Shown: positions 6,851 to 14,694 of the stretch, in pieces
Layout of the letters: every line of letters begins with the position of its first letter
How positions within the stretch are numbered: the stretch's first letter is position 1
Origin: Myxococcus stipitatus
Lineage (GTDB): Bacteria; Myxococcota; Myxococcia; Myxococcales; Myxococcaceae
DNA: 64,000 bases
NCBI RefSeq assembly: GCF_038561935.1
Contig: NZ_CP102770.1
Coordinates: forward strand, 8,990,001 to 9,054,000
Direction: 5' to 3'
Made by a program: the position numbers and the translations under genes
Notes under the pieces: model-generated
The model's database searches: none
The model's input: only the letters and a program-made list of their open reading frames with translations
What the model was told of the DNA's origin: nothing

Positions 6851-8296
6851 ATGCGTCCAGAATCCTCTCTTTCCGCAAGCCCGGCTGACGTGGCGCTCGC
6901 CGTCGACCTCGATGGCACCCTGGTGCGCACCGACACGCTGCACGAGAACCTGCTCGTCCTCTTCAAGCGAGCCCCCTGGCTGCTGCTCCTGCTGCCGCTG
7001 TGGGTGCTCAAGGGCAAGGCGTACTTCAAGTCGGAAGTCGCCCGGCGCGCGGCGCTGGACGCCCGGCACCTGCCGTACAACGAAGAGCTGCTCGCGTTCC
7101 TCCAGGAGGAGAAGGCGCGAGGCCGCAAGCTGGTGCTGGCCACGGCGGCGGACCAGCGCATCGCGGACGCGGTGGCCGCGCACCTGGGCCTCTTCTCGGA
7201 GGTCCACGCGAGCAACGGCACGGAGAACCTGTCGGGCTCGCGCAAGCTGGCGAAGCTGAAGGCCGCGCTGGGCACGTTCGACTACGCGGGCAATGACTCG
7301 GTGGACCTGCCGCTGTGGCGCGAGTCGCGCGAGGTCCTCGTGGTCAACGCCCCCTCGGGCGTGCTCAAGCAGGCCCAGGGCCTGGGGCGCCCCGTCGCCC
7401 GCGTGTTCGAGAAGCCCTCGCGGAGCCCGCGCGTCTGGGTGAAGGCCCTGCGCGTGCACCAGTGGGCGAAGAACGCGCTCGTCTTCGTGCCGATGCTGGC
7501 CGCGCACAAGGCGGCCTCCGCGGACCTGCTCACCCAGGCGGCGCTGGGCTTCCTGGCGTTCAGCCTGTGCGCCTCCAGCGTGTACGTGCTCAACGACCTG
7601 CTGGACCTGGAAGCGGACCGGCGCCACCCGTCGAAGAAGAAGCGCCCGTTCGCGGCGTGCACGCTGCCGGTGAGCGTGGGCGTGGTGCTGGCGCCGCTGC
7701 TGCTCATCGCGGGCGCGGCGGTGTGCCTGCTCCTGCCCCCGGCCTTCGGGGCGCTGTTGGCCGCGTACTACGCGCTGACGCTCGCGTACTCGCTGCGGCT
7801 CAAGCAGGTGGTGATGCTGGACGTGCTGGTGCTGGCGGGCCTGTACACGGTGCGCATCTTCGGCGGCTCGCTGGCGGTGGGCGTGCCCACGTCGAGCTGG
7901 CTGCTCATGTTCAGCATGTTCCTGTTCCTCTCGCTCGCGCTGGTGAAGCGGCTGAGCGAGGTGCGCCGGCTGCGCCAGTCCAACGAGACGTCCGCGCACG
8001 GGCGCGGCTACCTGTCTCAGGACTACGAGCAGCTCGCGAGCCTGGGCGCCGCGGCCGGACAGGTGTCCGTGCTGGTGCTGGCGCTCTACATCTCCTCCAA
8101 GGAGGTGACGGCGTACTACGACCACCCCGAGCGGCTCTGGCTGTTGTGCCCGGTGATGCTCTACTGGGTGGGGCGCGTCTGGGTGCTGGCCCACCGGGGC
8201 GAGGTGAATGAGGATCCGCTCGTGTTCGCGCTCAAGGACCGGGTGAGCTACGCGGTGGGGGCCGTCGCGGCGCTGGTGTTGTGGGCGGCCACATGA
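6851..8296 (+). CDS. HAD phosphatase-UbiA prenyltransferase fusion (DPPR synthase-like)
   Basis: A 481-residue fusion. Residues 15-185 are a HAD hydrolase with the nucleophile motif VDLDGTL (Asp19, Asp21), a Thr/Ala motif II and the acidic GNDSVDLPL motif. Residues about 200-480 are a UbiA-type membrane transferase with 8-9 helices and the motif NDLLDLEADRRHP (Asn248, Asp249, Asp252, Asp256), the form seen in decaprenyl-phosphate phosphoribosyltransferase (Rv3806c). The predicted job is to join phosphoribose from PRPP to polyprenyl phosphate, with the HAD part removing the 5-phosphate. The next two genes (spacing 13 and 27 bases) supply the epimerase pair, which strongly supports this reading over a quinone-pathway UbiA. 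Confidence 0.85.
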   Translation: MRPESSLSASPADVALAVDLDGTLVRTDTLHENLLVLFKRAPWLLLLLPLWVLKGKAYFKSEVARRAALDARHLPYNEELLAFLQEEKARGRKLVLATAADQRIADAVAAHLGLFSEVHASNGTENLSGSRKLAKLKAALGTFDYAGNDSVDLPLWRESREVLVVNAPSGVLKQAQGLGRPVARVFEKPSRSPRVWVKALRVHQWAKNALVFVPMLAAHKAASADLLTQAALGFLAFSLCASSVYVLNDLLDLEADRRHPSKKKRPFAACTLPVSVGVVLAPLLLIAGAAVCLLLPPAFGALLAAYYALTLAYSLRLKQVVMLDVLVLAGLYTVRIFGGSLAVGVPTSSWLLMFSMFLFLSLALVKRLSEVRRLRQSNETSAHGRGYLSQDYEQLASLGAAAGQVSVLVLALYISSKEVTAYYDHPERLWLLCPVMLYWVGRVWVLAHRGEVNEDPLVFALKDRVSYAVGAVAALVLWAAT

Positions 8297-8309
8297 GAGG
8301 TCTTCCTCG

Positions 8310-9701
8310 ATGAAGTCATTGGAGTCCTGGGGGCGCTACCCCCGAGTCGAGCAGCGCACGCAGGCGCTGACGTGGCGCTCGGATGCCTTGCCGGAGGTGT
8401 CCGGCTCGGTGCTGCCGCACGGGCTGGGACGCAGCTATGGCGACTCCTGCCTCAACGGGGGCGGGACGCTGCTGCTCACGTCGGGGTTGGACCGGTTCAT
8501 CGACTTCGACCCGGCGACGGGCGTGGTGAGGTGCGAGGCGGGCGTCTCGCTGGACATGATTCTGCGGCTGGGCGCGCCGCGCGGCTGGTTCCTGCCGGTG
8601 ACGCCGGGGACCAAGTTCGTCACGGTGGGCGGGGCCATCGCCAATGACGTGCATGGCAAGAACCACCACTGCGCGGGCACCTTCGGCCGGTACGTGCGCC
8701 GCTTCGAGCTGGTGCGCTCGGATGGCAGCCGCCGCATCTGTTCGCCGGACGAGAACCCGGACTGGTACGGCGCGACGATTGGTGGCCTGGGGCTGACGGG
8801 GCTCATCACGTGGGCGGAGGTGCAGCTCAAGCCCATCAGCAATCCGTACGTGCTCCAGGAGACGGTGCCGCTCGCGAACCTGGACGAGTTCCTGGTCGTG
8901 GCGCGCGAGTCCGAGGCGGACCACCAGTTCACCATGGCGTGGGTGGACTGCCTGGCGCGCGGCAAGAAGGTGGGCCGGGGGTTGTTGTACCGAGGCAACT
9001 TCGCGCCGCCGCAGTTCGACGGGCTGCCGCTGGCGAAGAGCCACCTGTCGCACGGCATCGGGTTGGCCGTGCCCATGGACATGCCGTCGTTCTGCCTGAA
9101 CCGGCTGACGGTGTCCGCCTTCAACTGGTTGTACTTCCACCGGCAGAACGGCAAGCCCAAGCAGCGGCTGACGCACTACGACCCGTTCTTCTATCCGCTG
9201 GATGCCATCTACGGGTGGAACCGCATCTACGGCCGGAAGGGCTTCCTCCAGTTCCAGTGCGTGGTGCCGTACTCGACGGCGCGCGACGCGCTGAAGGACA
9301 TCCTGGAGCGGAGCTCGCGCGGGGGCCTGCCCAGCTTCCTGTCCGTGTTGAAGACGTTTGGAGACATTCCCTCTCCGGGTTGGCTGTCCTTCCCGCGCAA
9401 GGGCGTGACGCTGGCCATGGACTTCGCCAACCGGGGAGAGAAGACGTACCGGCTGGTGGAGGAGCTGGACCGTGTGACGCGCGAGGCGGGGGGCGCGGTA
9501 TATCCGGCGAAGGATGCGCGCATGAGCCCGGAGAGCTTCGCGGCGTACTTCCCGCGCCACACGGAGTTCGCGGGGTATGTCGACCCGGCGTTCTCCTCGT
9601 CGTTCTGGCGGCGGATGCACCCGGTGAGCCTGCCCTTCTCGCTCGAGTCCGAGCGGGCCTCGGGGGCTCCGCAACCGCAGTCCGTGCTGGCGCTTCGCTG
9701 A
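8310..9701 (+). CDS. DprE1-like FAD-dependent polyprenylphosphoryl-ribose 2-oxidase
   Basis: A 463-residue FAD-binding type 4 oxidase. The FAD-binding signature GRSYGDSCLNGGG, then GGAIANDVHGKNHH (with the His of the flavin site) and GFLQFQCVVP all match mycobacterial DprE1, which oxidises the ribose 2-OH of decaprenylphosphoryl-ribose. The active-site Lys equivalent to Lys418 is present in YPAKDAR (Lys401). At the place of Cys387, the residue that benzothiazinone drugs attack, this protein has Ala369 (TLAMDF). It follows the UbiA fusion by 13 bases and precedes the DprE2-like gene, consistent with one operon. General alditol oxidase is the weaker alternative. Confidence 0.88.
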   Translation: MKSLESWGRYPRVEQRTQALTWRSDALPEVSGSVLPHGLGRSYGDSCLNGGGTLLLTSGLDRFIDFDPATGVVRCEAGVSLDMILRLGAPRGWFLPVTPGTKFVTVGGAIANDVHGKNHHCAGTFGRYVRRFELVRSDGSRRICSPDENPDWYGATIGGLGLTGLITWAEVQLKPISNPYVLQETVPLANLDEFLVVARESEADHQFTMAWVDCLARGKKVGRGLLYRGNFAPPQFDGLPLAKSHLSHGIGLAVPMDMPSFCLNRLTVSAFNWLYFHRQNGKPKQRLTHYDPFFYPLDAIYGWNRIYGRKGFLQFQCVVPYSTARDALKDILERSSRGGLPSFLSVLKTFGDIPSPGWLSFPRKGVTLAMDFANRGEKTYRLVEELDRVTREAGGAVYPAKDARMSPESFAAYFPRHTEFAGYVDPAFSSSFWRRMHPVSLPFSLESERASGAPQPQSVLALR

Positions 9702-9728
9702 CCTCTTTTTTCCGAGATTCCTCAAGCC

Positions 9729-10466
9729 ATGAAGAAAGTGCTCGTCCTCGGCGCCACCAGCGCCATTGCCCAGGCCACGGTGCGGCTGCTCGCCGCGCGA
9801 GGGGCCTCGCTGTACCTCGTGGGTCGCAACGCGGCGAACCTGGATGCGGTGACGAAGGATGCCGCCACGCGGGGCGCCGCGAAGGTGGAGTCGAAGGCGG
9901 TGGACCTGAACGACTTCGCCACGCATGAGGCGCTGGTGGAGGGGGCGTTCCAGGCGCTGGGCGGGCTGGATGGCGTGGTGCTGGCGCACGGCGTGCTGGG
10001 AGACCAGGCGGAGTCGCAGGCCACGTGGACGGCGACGGAGGCGGTGCTGCGCACCAACTTCATGAGCGCCGTGTCGCTCCTGACGCCGCTGGCCAACCGC
10101 TTCGAGGCACAGAAGGCGGGCACTCTGGTGGTCATCTCGTCGGTGGCGGGAGACCGGGGCCGGCAGAGCAACTACGTGTACGGCGCGTCGAAGGGCGCGC
10201 TGAACGTGTTCCTCCAGGGCCTGCGCAACCGCCTGGCGAAGGCCAACGTGGCGGTGGTGACGGTGAAGCCGGGCTTCGTGGACACACCGATGACGGCGCA
10301 CCTGCCGAAGAACAAGCTGTTCGCGTCGCCGGAGAAGGTGGCGCGGGGGCTCTTGCGCGCCGCGGACTCGCGCAAGAACGAGGTCTACGTCCCTGGCATC
10401 TGGGCGCTCATCATGCTCATCATCAAGAGCATCCCGGAATCCGTGTTCAAGAAGTTGAAGCTCTAG
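9729..10466 (+). CDS. DprE2-like short-chain reductase
   Basis: A 245-residue SDR enzyme with the dinucleotide-binding motif LGATSAIAQ at the N terminus, the catalytic YGASK motif (Tyr151, Lys155) and the Ser in VVISSVAG. A hydrophobic C-terminal helix followed by IPESVFKKLKL closely resembles the end of mycobacterial DprE2 (Rv3791). DprE2 reduces the 2-keto intermediate made by DprE1 to give polyprenylphosphoryl-arabinose. Position straight after the DprE1-like gene makes this assignment much more likely than a generic SDR. It is the last gene of the three-gene set; a Uma2 gene follows. Confidence 0.85.
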   Translation: MKKVLVLGATSAIAQATVRLLAARGASLYLVGRNAANLDAVTKDAATRGAAKVESKAVDLNDFATHEALVEGAFQALGGLDGVVLAHGVLGDQAESQATWTATEAVLRTNFMSAVSLLTPLANRFEAQKAGTLVVISSVAGDRGRQSNYVYGASKGALNVFLQGLRNRLAKANVAVVTVKPGFVDTPMTAHLPKNKLFASPEKVARGLLRAADSRKNEVYVPGIWALIMLIIKSIPESVFKKLKL

Positions 10467-10491
10467 TTGTAGACATCCGCTCGCAGCGGCG

Positions 10492-10622
10492 CGGCTTGTC
10501 AGGGGGCCTTGCTATCTCCACACTCGAGGCATGGCCTACGGCAAGCGCGAGACAGAGGGTGTCGCAACCCTCGCCGACATCGAGGCTCTGCCTGAGGGCG
10601 TCGTGGGCGAGATCATCGATGG
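10492..10622 (+). repeat. 131-bp direct repeat, copy 1
   Basis: This segment covers 39 bases before the ATG and the first 31 codons of the first Uma2 gene. It matches 11128-11258 with one difference (A at 10566, G at 11202). The two copies are exactly 636 bases apart, and similarity falls sharply after the repeat. Confidence 0.9.
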
Positions 10623-11121
10623 GACGTTGTATGTGCATGCCCAGCCAAGACCTGGGCATATGGACATCCTGGGAGGCCTGTTCGCCGAGCTGCGGGGGCC
10701 ATTCCAGTACGGGCGCGGTGGGCCCGGCGGATGGTGGATTCAGGTAGAGCCCGGCATCGAGCTGGACGGCTCGCCAGAGTTCATTCCAGACATCGCCGGG
10801 TGGAGGAAGGAGCGCATCGCGCGGCTGCCAGCGACGTCATGGCGTCTGGCTCCCGACTGGGCTTGCGAAGTCCTCTCACCCTCGACGCGAGGCTATGACC
10901 AGCGCATCAAGCGCCCGTTCTACGCACGCATCGGCATCCGGCATCTGTGGTTCGTCGACCTGGAGTCGCGCACGCTCACCGTGAGCGAGCTGCACGAGGG
11001 ACGCTGGACCGAGCTGGGTGTGTACGGTGACGACGACGTGGTTCGAGCGCCACCGTTCGAGGAAATCGAGCTGCGGCTCGGGGAACTCTGGCCTCTCGTG
11101 GAGTCTTCGGACGACAGGTAG
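10531..11121 (+). CDS. Uma2-family (DUF820) putative endonuclease, copy 1
   Basis: A 196-residue protein of the Uma2 family, which has a PD-(D/E)XK nuclease fold. The expected acidic and basic residues are visible: Asp in PEFIPDIAGW, Glu in CEVLSPSTR and Lys in RIKRPFYA, followed by the conserved GIRHLWFVD strand. The family is very common in cyanobacteria and found in myxobacteria, usually in multiple copies, and no cell role is firmly known. The start lies in a leader shared with the next gene. The paralogue directly downstream has identical N-terminal residues, a sign of tandem duplication. Confidence 0.85.
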   Translation: MAYGKRETEGVATLADIEALPEGVVGEIIDGTLYVHAQPRPGHMDILGGLFAELRGPFQYGRGGPGGWWIQVEPGIELDGSPEFIPDIAGWRKERIARLPATSWRLAPDWACEVLSPSTRGYDQRIKRPFYARIGIRHLWFVDLESRTLTVSELHEGRWTELGVYGDDDVVRAPPFEEIELRLGELWPLVESSDDR

Positions 11122-11127
11122 CGCCCC

Positions 11128-11258
11128 CGGCTTGTCAGGGGGCCTTGCTATCTCCACACTCGAGGCATGGCCTACGGCAAGCGCGAGACAGAGGGTGTCG
11201 CGACCCTCGCCGACATCGAGGCTCTGCCTGAGGGCGTCGTGGGCGAGATCATCGATGG
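11128..11258 (+). repeat. 131-bp direct repeat, copy 2
   Basis: Second copy of the repeat at 10492-10622, with one base change. It starts just after the stop of the first Uma2 gene and covers the leader and first 31 codons of the second. It could be kept alike by gene conversion and is a possible recombination site that would delete one copy. Confidence 0.9.
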
Positions 11259-11754
11259 TACGCTGTACACACATGCCCGCCCCGGGGGCGGACATGTCTA
11301 TCTAGGACTGAGATTGTTTGGCGAGCTGGATGGTCCGTTCCTGCTCGGCAACCCCGGCCCCGGCGGGTGGTGGCTCATGGTCGAGCCCGGCGTGCGCGCA
11401 GCAGGCTCGCCCGAGTTCGTTCCAGACCTCGCGGGATGGCGACGCGAACGGGTCGCCACGCTCCCGGAGCGGCAGTGGACCCTCCCTCCTGACTGGGTCT
11501 GCGAAATCCTGTCACCGTCGACTCGCGCGTATGACCTGAACATCAAGCGCCCGTTCTACGCGAGGCTCGGCATCCGCCATCTGTGGCTCATCGACATGGT
11601 CTCGCGCACGCTCACCGTGAGCGAGCTGCGCGACGGGCAATGGGCTGAGCTGGGTGTCTACACCGACGGGGACTCCCTCATCCGAATCCCACCCTTCGAG
11701 GACGTCGAGCTGCGCTGGGGATGGCTCTGGCGCTCGCTTCAGCAAGCCGACTGA
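11167..11754 (+). CDS. Uma2-family (DUF820) putative endonuclease, copy 2
   Basis: A 195-residue paralogue of the gene just upstream. The first 31 residues are identical between the copies; the rest has diverged, though the nuclease residues stay (Asp in PEFVPDLAGW, Glu in CEILSPSTR, Lys in NIKRPFYA, then GIRHLWLID). Since both keep the catalytic set, neither looks like a pseudogene. The middle (residues about 35-55) differs most, including the insertion of VYLGLRLFG-like sequence. It ends 6 bases before the convergent aldo/keto reductase. Function in the cell is not known. Confidence 0.85.
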   Translation: MAYGKRETEGVATLADIEALPEGVVGEIIDGTLYTHARPGGGHVYLGLRLFGELDGPFLLGNPGPGGWWLMVEPGVRAAGSPEFVPDLAGWRRERVATLPERQWTLPPDWVCEILSPSTRAYDLNIKRPFYARLGIRHLWLIDMVSRTLTVSELRDGQWAELGVYTDGDSLIRIPPFEDVELRWGWLWRSLQQAD

Positions 11755-11760
11755 GCCCGC

Positions 11761-12894
11761 TCAGCGCGCCACCGGGCGGAACCAGGTCGGCTCCGCGCGG
11801 ATGGACGTCCCGCCGCTGAACATGCCCCCGCTGAAGAACGTGTTCTCGAAGAAGATGTACGGGTGGACGAGCTCCGGACGGCTGGCGGCCTCCAGCCGCT
11901 CCGCCTGGGCCCGCGGAATCTCCACATCCAGCGCGTGCAGGTTCGCCTCGAGCTGCTCCAGCTTCGTCGCGCCGATAATCGTCGACGCAACCCCGGGCCG
12001 GCGCGCCACCCATGCCAGCGCCACCTGCGCGGGCGACCTGTCCAGCTCTCGCGACACCTCCAGCAACGTGTCGACGATGCGCCAGTTCCGCTCCGTGAAG
12101 AGCTTCTCCAGGCCCGGGTTTCCTCCTCCCTGGATGGCCGGAAGCCGCCCCTCGCCCTTCGCCGTGAGCCCCTCCCGCGTGTACTTGCCCGACAACATCC
12201 CCGAGCCCAGCGGACTCCACGGCGTGATGCTCGCCCCGAGCTCCAGCGCGGCCGGGATGTGCTCGCGCTCGATGTTGCGCTCCAGCAGCGAGTACTCGAG
12301 CTGAAGCGCGACCACCCGCTCCCAACCCTGTCGCTCCGCCAGCGTCTGCGCCCGAGCGAAGTACCACGCCGGCACGTCCGACAACCCGATGTAGCGAATC
12401 TTCCCCGCGCTCACGAGGTCCGTCAGCGTCTGCATCACCTCCTCCAGCGGGGTGATGCCGTCCCACACGTGCAGCCAGTAGAGGTCCACGTAGTCCGTCT
12501 TCAGCCGGCGCAGCGAGGCCTCCAGCGCGCGATGGATGTTCTTGCGCCCGTTGCCTCCCGCGTTCGGGTCGCCCGGAATCGTGTTGATGGTGAACTTCGT
12601 CGCGATGACGGCGCTGTCACGCCCACCCTGCTTCGCGAAGTAGTCCCCGATGAACTCCTCGCTCGTCCCGCCCGTGTACCCATCCGCCGTGTCGAGGAAG
12701 TTGCCCCCCGCCTCCAGGTAGCGGGCCAGCAGCCTGTGCGCCGTCTCCTTGGGACTCCCCCACCCCCACTCCGTGCCGAACGTCATGGTCCCCAGGGCCA
12801 ACGGACTCACCCTCAAACCAGAGCGCCCCAGCAGGTGATACCGGGCCAACGAGTCGATGCGCTGCTTCGTCGTGTTCGTCGTCATGTGCGCCAT
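11761..12894 (-). CDS. Aldo/keto reductase
   Basis: A 377-residue NADPH-dependent oxidoreductase with the AKR barrel. The catalytic tetrad is recognisable: Asp and Tyr in DTADGYTGG, Lys in VIATKF and His in YWLHVWDG. GTMTFGTEWGWG near the start and GLSDVPAW later are typical of the YajO/Tas-like AKR group. Substrates are usually aldehydes or ketones and cannot be told here. The ATG at 12894 was chosen because GGAGG lies six bases upstream; another ATG occurs three codons later. It is divergent from a LysR regulator 89 bases away, which probably controls it. Confidence 0.9.
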   Translation of the reverse strand: MAHMTTNTTKQRIDSLARYHLLGRSGLRVSPLALGTMTFGTEWGWGSPKETAHRLLARYLEAGGNFLDTADGYTGGTSEEFIGDYFAKQGGRDSAVIATKFTINTIPGDPNAGGNGRKNIHRALEASLRRLKTDYVDLYWLHVWDGITPLEEVMQTLTDLVSAGKIRYIGLSDVPAWYFARAQTLAERQGWERVVALQLEYSLLERNIEREHIPAALELGASITPWSPLGSGMLSGKYTREGLTAKGEGRLPAIQGGGNPGLEKLFTERNWRIVDTLLEVSRELDRSPAQVALAWVARRPGVASTIIGATKLEQLEANLHALDVEIPRAQAERLEAASRPELVHPYIFFENTFFSGGMFSGGTSIRAEPTWFRPVAR

Positions 12895-12955
12895 TCGTGC
12901 CTCCGAGATGGACACAACATGCGCCGCGCACTCTTTCCGAGAAAGGGGCAGAATG

Positions 12956-12982
12956 TTCAAACACTGTTGAGGAGCTTTCAAC
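12956..12982. promoter_or_regulatory. Candidate LysR operator
   Basis: GTTGA (12966-12970) and TCAAC (12978-12982) form an inverted repeat with 7-base spacing, and TTCAA (12956-12960) with the same GTTGA gives an overlapping second arrangement. Such dyads in a divergent promoter are typical of LysR-type binding. The sites lie on the ribosome site of the LysR gene, which suggests autoregulation. Confidence 0.45.
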
Positions 12983-12983
12983 A

Positions 12984-13886
12984 ATGGCCCTGACGCCCCT
13001 GAATGAGCTGGCCGTGTTCATCGCCGTCGCCCGGCACAAGAGCTTCACCCGCGCGGCGAAGGAGCTCGGGGTCTCCACCTCCGCCGTGAGCCACACGGTG
13101 CGGCTCCTGGAGGAGCGGGCGGGCGGTGCGCTGTTGTCCCGGACGACACGCAGCGTGTCGCTCACGGACATGGGGCAGCGATTGCTCGAACGCGCGGGGC
13201 CCGGCCTGGAGGCGGCGCTCGGTGCGCTCGACCACCTGTCCGCCGATGCCTCCGCGGTGACCGGGACGTTGCGGCTCACCGTCCCCGTGGCGTCCATCTC
13301 GACCGTGCTCGAGCCTGTCCTGCCGCGCTTCATCCAGGAGCACCCGCACGTGCGCGTGGAGGTGCGAGTGTCCGACCGGTTCGTGAACATCGTGCAGGAG
13401 GGCCTCGACGCGGGCATCCGGCTGACCGAGTCCGTCGAGCGCGACATGGTGCAGGTCCGCCTCACACCGCCCTTCCGCTTCGTCGTCGTCGGCGCGCCTG
13501 CGTACCTCAAGAAGCGCGGGACCCCCACGAAGCCCGAGGACCTGGAGCATCACGACTGCATCAGCTTCCGGGCCCCCACGACGGGGCTCGTCTACCACTG
13601 GGAACTGGAGCGCGGCCGACGCGAGCTGCGGGTGCCCGTGAAGGGGCCGCTGGTCGCGGACCATGCCCAGTTCATGCTGCGCATGGCCATGGCGGGCGTG
13701 GGCTTGGCGTACCTCGCGGAGATTGAGGTCGAACCCGCGCTGCGCTCGGGCGCGGTGCGGACCGTGCTCGACGACTGGGCGCCCTCCGTGCCCGGCCTGT
13801 TCCTGTACTACCCACACCGCGCCCGTGCCTCACCGCCCCTGCGCGCCTTCATCAACCTGGCGCGCAAGCTCCTCCCGGTGAAGTGA
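12984..13886 (+). CDS. LysR-family transcriptional regulator
   Basis: A 300-residue regulator. Residues 1-62 are the LysR winged helix-turn-helix (FIAVARHKSFTRAAKELGVSTSAVS pattern in two helices), followed by the linker helix and a periplasmic-binding-like effector domain from about 90 to 295. The CrgA/YafC-like subgroup is suggested by VPVASISTVLEPVLPRF-type sequence and by the C-terminal HRARASPPLRAF. The ATG at 12984 has GGAG nine bases upstream. It is divergent from the aldo/keto reductase, the standard layout for a LysR activator and its target; the inducer is not known. Confidence 0.9.
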   Translation: MALTPLNELAVFIAVARHKSFTRAAKELGVSTSAVSHTVRLLEERAGGALLSRTTRSVSLTDMGQRLLERAGPGLEAALGALDHLSADASAVTGTLRLTVPVASISTVLEPVLPRFIQEHPHVRVEVRVSDRFVNIVQEGLDAGIRLTESVERDMVQVRLTPPFRFVVVGAPAYLKKRGTPTKPEDLEHHDCISFRAPTTGLVYHWELERGRRELRVPVKGPLVADHAQFMLRMAMAGVGLAYLAEIEVEPALRSGAVRTVLDDWAPSVPGLFLYYPHRARASPPLRAFINLARKLLPVK

Positions 13887-13904
13887 CCGTGCGGTGATTC
13901 AGGC

Positions 13905-14630
13905 TCAGTAGAAGTCGGCGGGAGGAATCGCGAGCCCCGACAGCTTCACCAGATAGAGACAGGCTTCACGAAAAGCTCCTGCCTCCCCTCTCTCTGCCGG
14001 AGACCAGACGAGATAGGCCTTGTAGCGACCGTGCTGAACACCCTCCAAGAGCCAGTCCGCTCCATCCAGGTATTCAACACCGACGGGCGCACTCGGCCTT
14101 CGCGAGCTCGGCCAGAACGAGAAGGCGCTCAACTTGCGATGGAACTCGTTCCACTCGCTCGGCGACAACAGGCGGGAGCGCCGGGTTCTGGGTGCGTCCA
14201 GCCAGCTCGCGTAGCCGCCCAGATGCTCCGCATGCAGCACATACACCGCACCTCGTCGCTCCACACGAATCATCAAAGGCGCGCTGAAGGATGGGCTCCA
14301 GGTGAAGCGGTACACCTCGGACTCCAACCCCGAGGGCCACAAAGCGCGCTCCCCCAGGGTGTGGAGGATGGTGGAGAAGACACAGCGTGCGTGTCTGTCC
14401 GCCTGAGTGTCGGAACGTTCCGCAACCAGGTCCTCTTTGAAGGACACTGCCAGCGCTCCCTCGGGAATGAGCGAGGGCAAGGGCAGTGGCCACTCCACCT
14501 TCGAAGTGCAGTACTGCCAGAAGGCCCCGTCGTAGTCGGCCCCCCAAGGGACCACCTGCCGGGACACACAGCTCCCCAGCAGCACCGTCACCCACGCAAT
14601 CAAACACAGACGAAACAGCCTCGCCCCCAT
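13905..14630 (-). CDS. Hypothetical lipoprotein
   Basis: A 241-residue protein with the signal peptide MGARLFRLCLIAWVTVLL and lipobox LLGSC. The mature chain is rich in Trp, Phe and Arg with scattered Cys, and shows no known enzyme motif. It ends IPPADFY. The base composition is a little less GC-rich than that of neighbours, which could mean recent arrival. There is no strong ribosome site ahead of the ATG at 14630. The gene is convergent with the LysR gene (18-base gap) and lies downstream of recX on the same strand. Function is not recognised. Confidence 0.65.
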   Translation of the reverse strand: MGARLFRLCLIAWVTVLLGSCVSRQVVPWGADYDGAFWQYCTSKVEWPLPLPSLIPEGALAVSFKEDLVAERSDTQADRHARCVFSTILHTLGERALWPSGLESEVYRFTWSPSFSAPLMIRVERRGAVYVLHAEHLGGYASWLDAPRTRRSRLLSPSEWNEFHRKLSAFSFWPSSRRPSAPVGVEYLDGADWLLEGVQHGRYKAYLVWSPAERGEAGAFREACLYLVKLSGLAIPPADFY

Positions 14631-14694
14631 CCCACGAGCCTGCCCGTCCTCCCCTCACTCCATCTTCACGGAAGGCTCACGATTCCAGCACGCG

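Noticed and set aside
5567..8194. 875-residue reading frame on the minus strand
   Set aside because: It lies fully opposite the methyltransferase and UbiA genes, which have clear motifs. Its product is rich in Arg, His, Gln and Ala without any domain, as expected for antisense of GC-rich codons.
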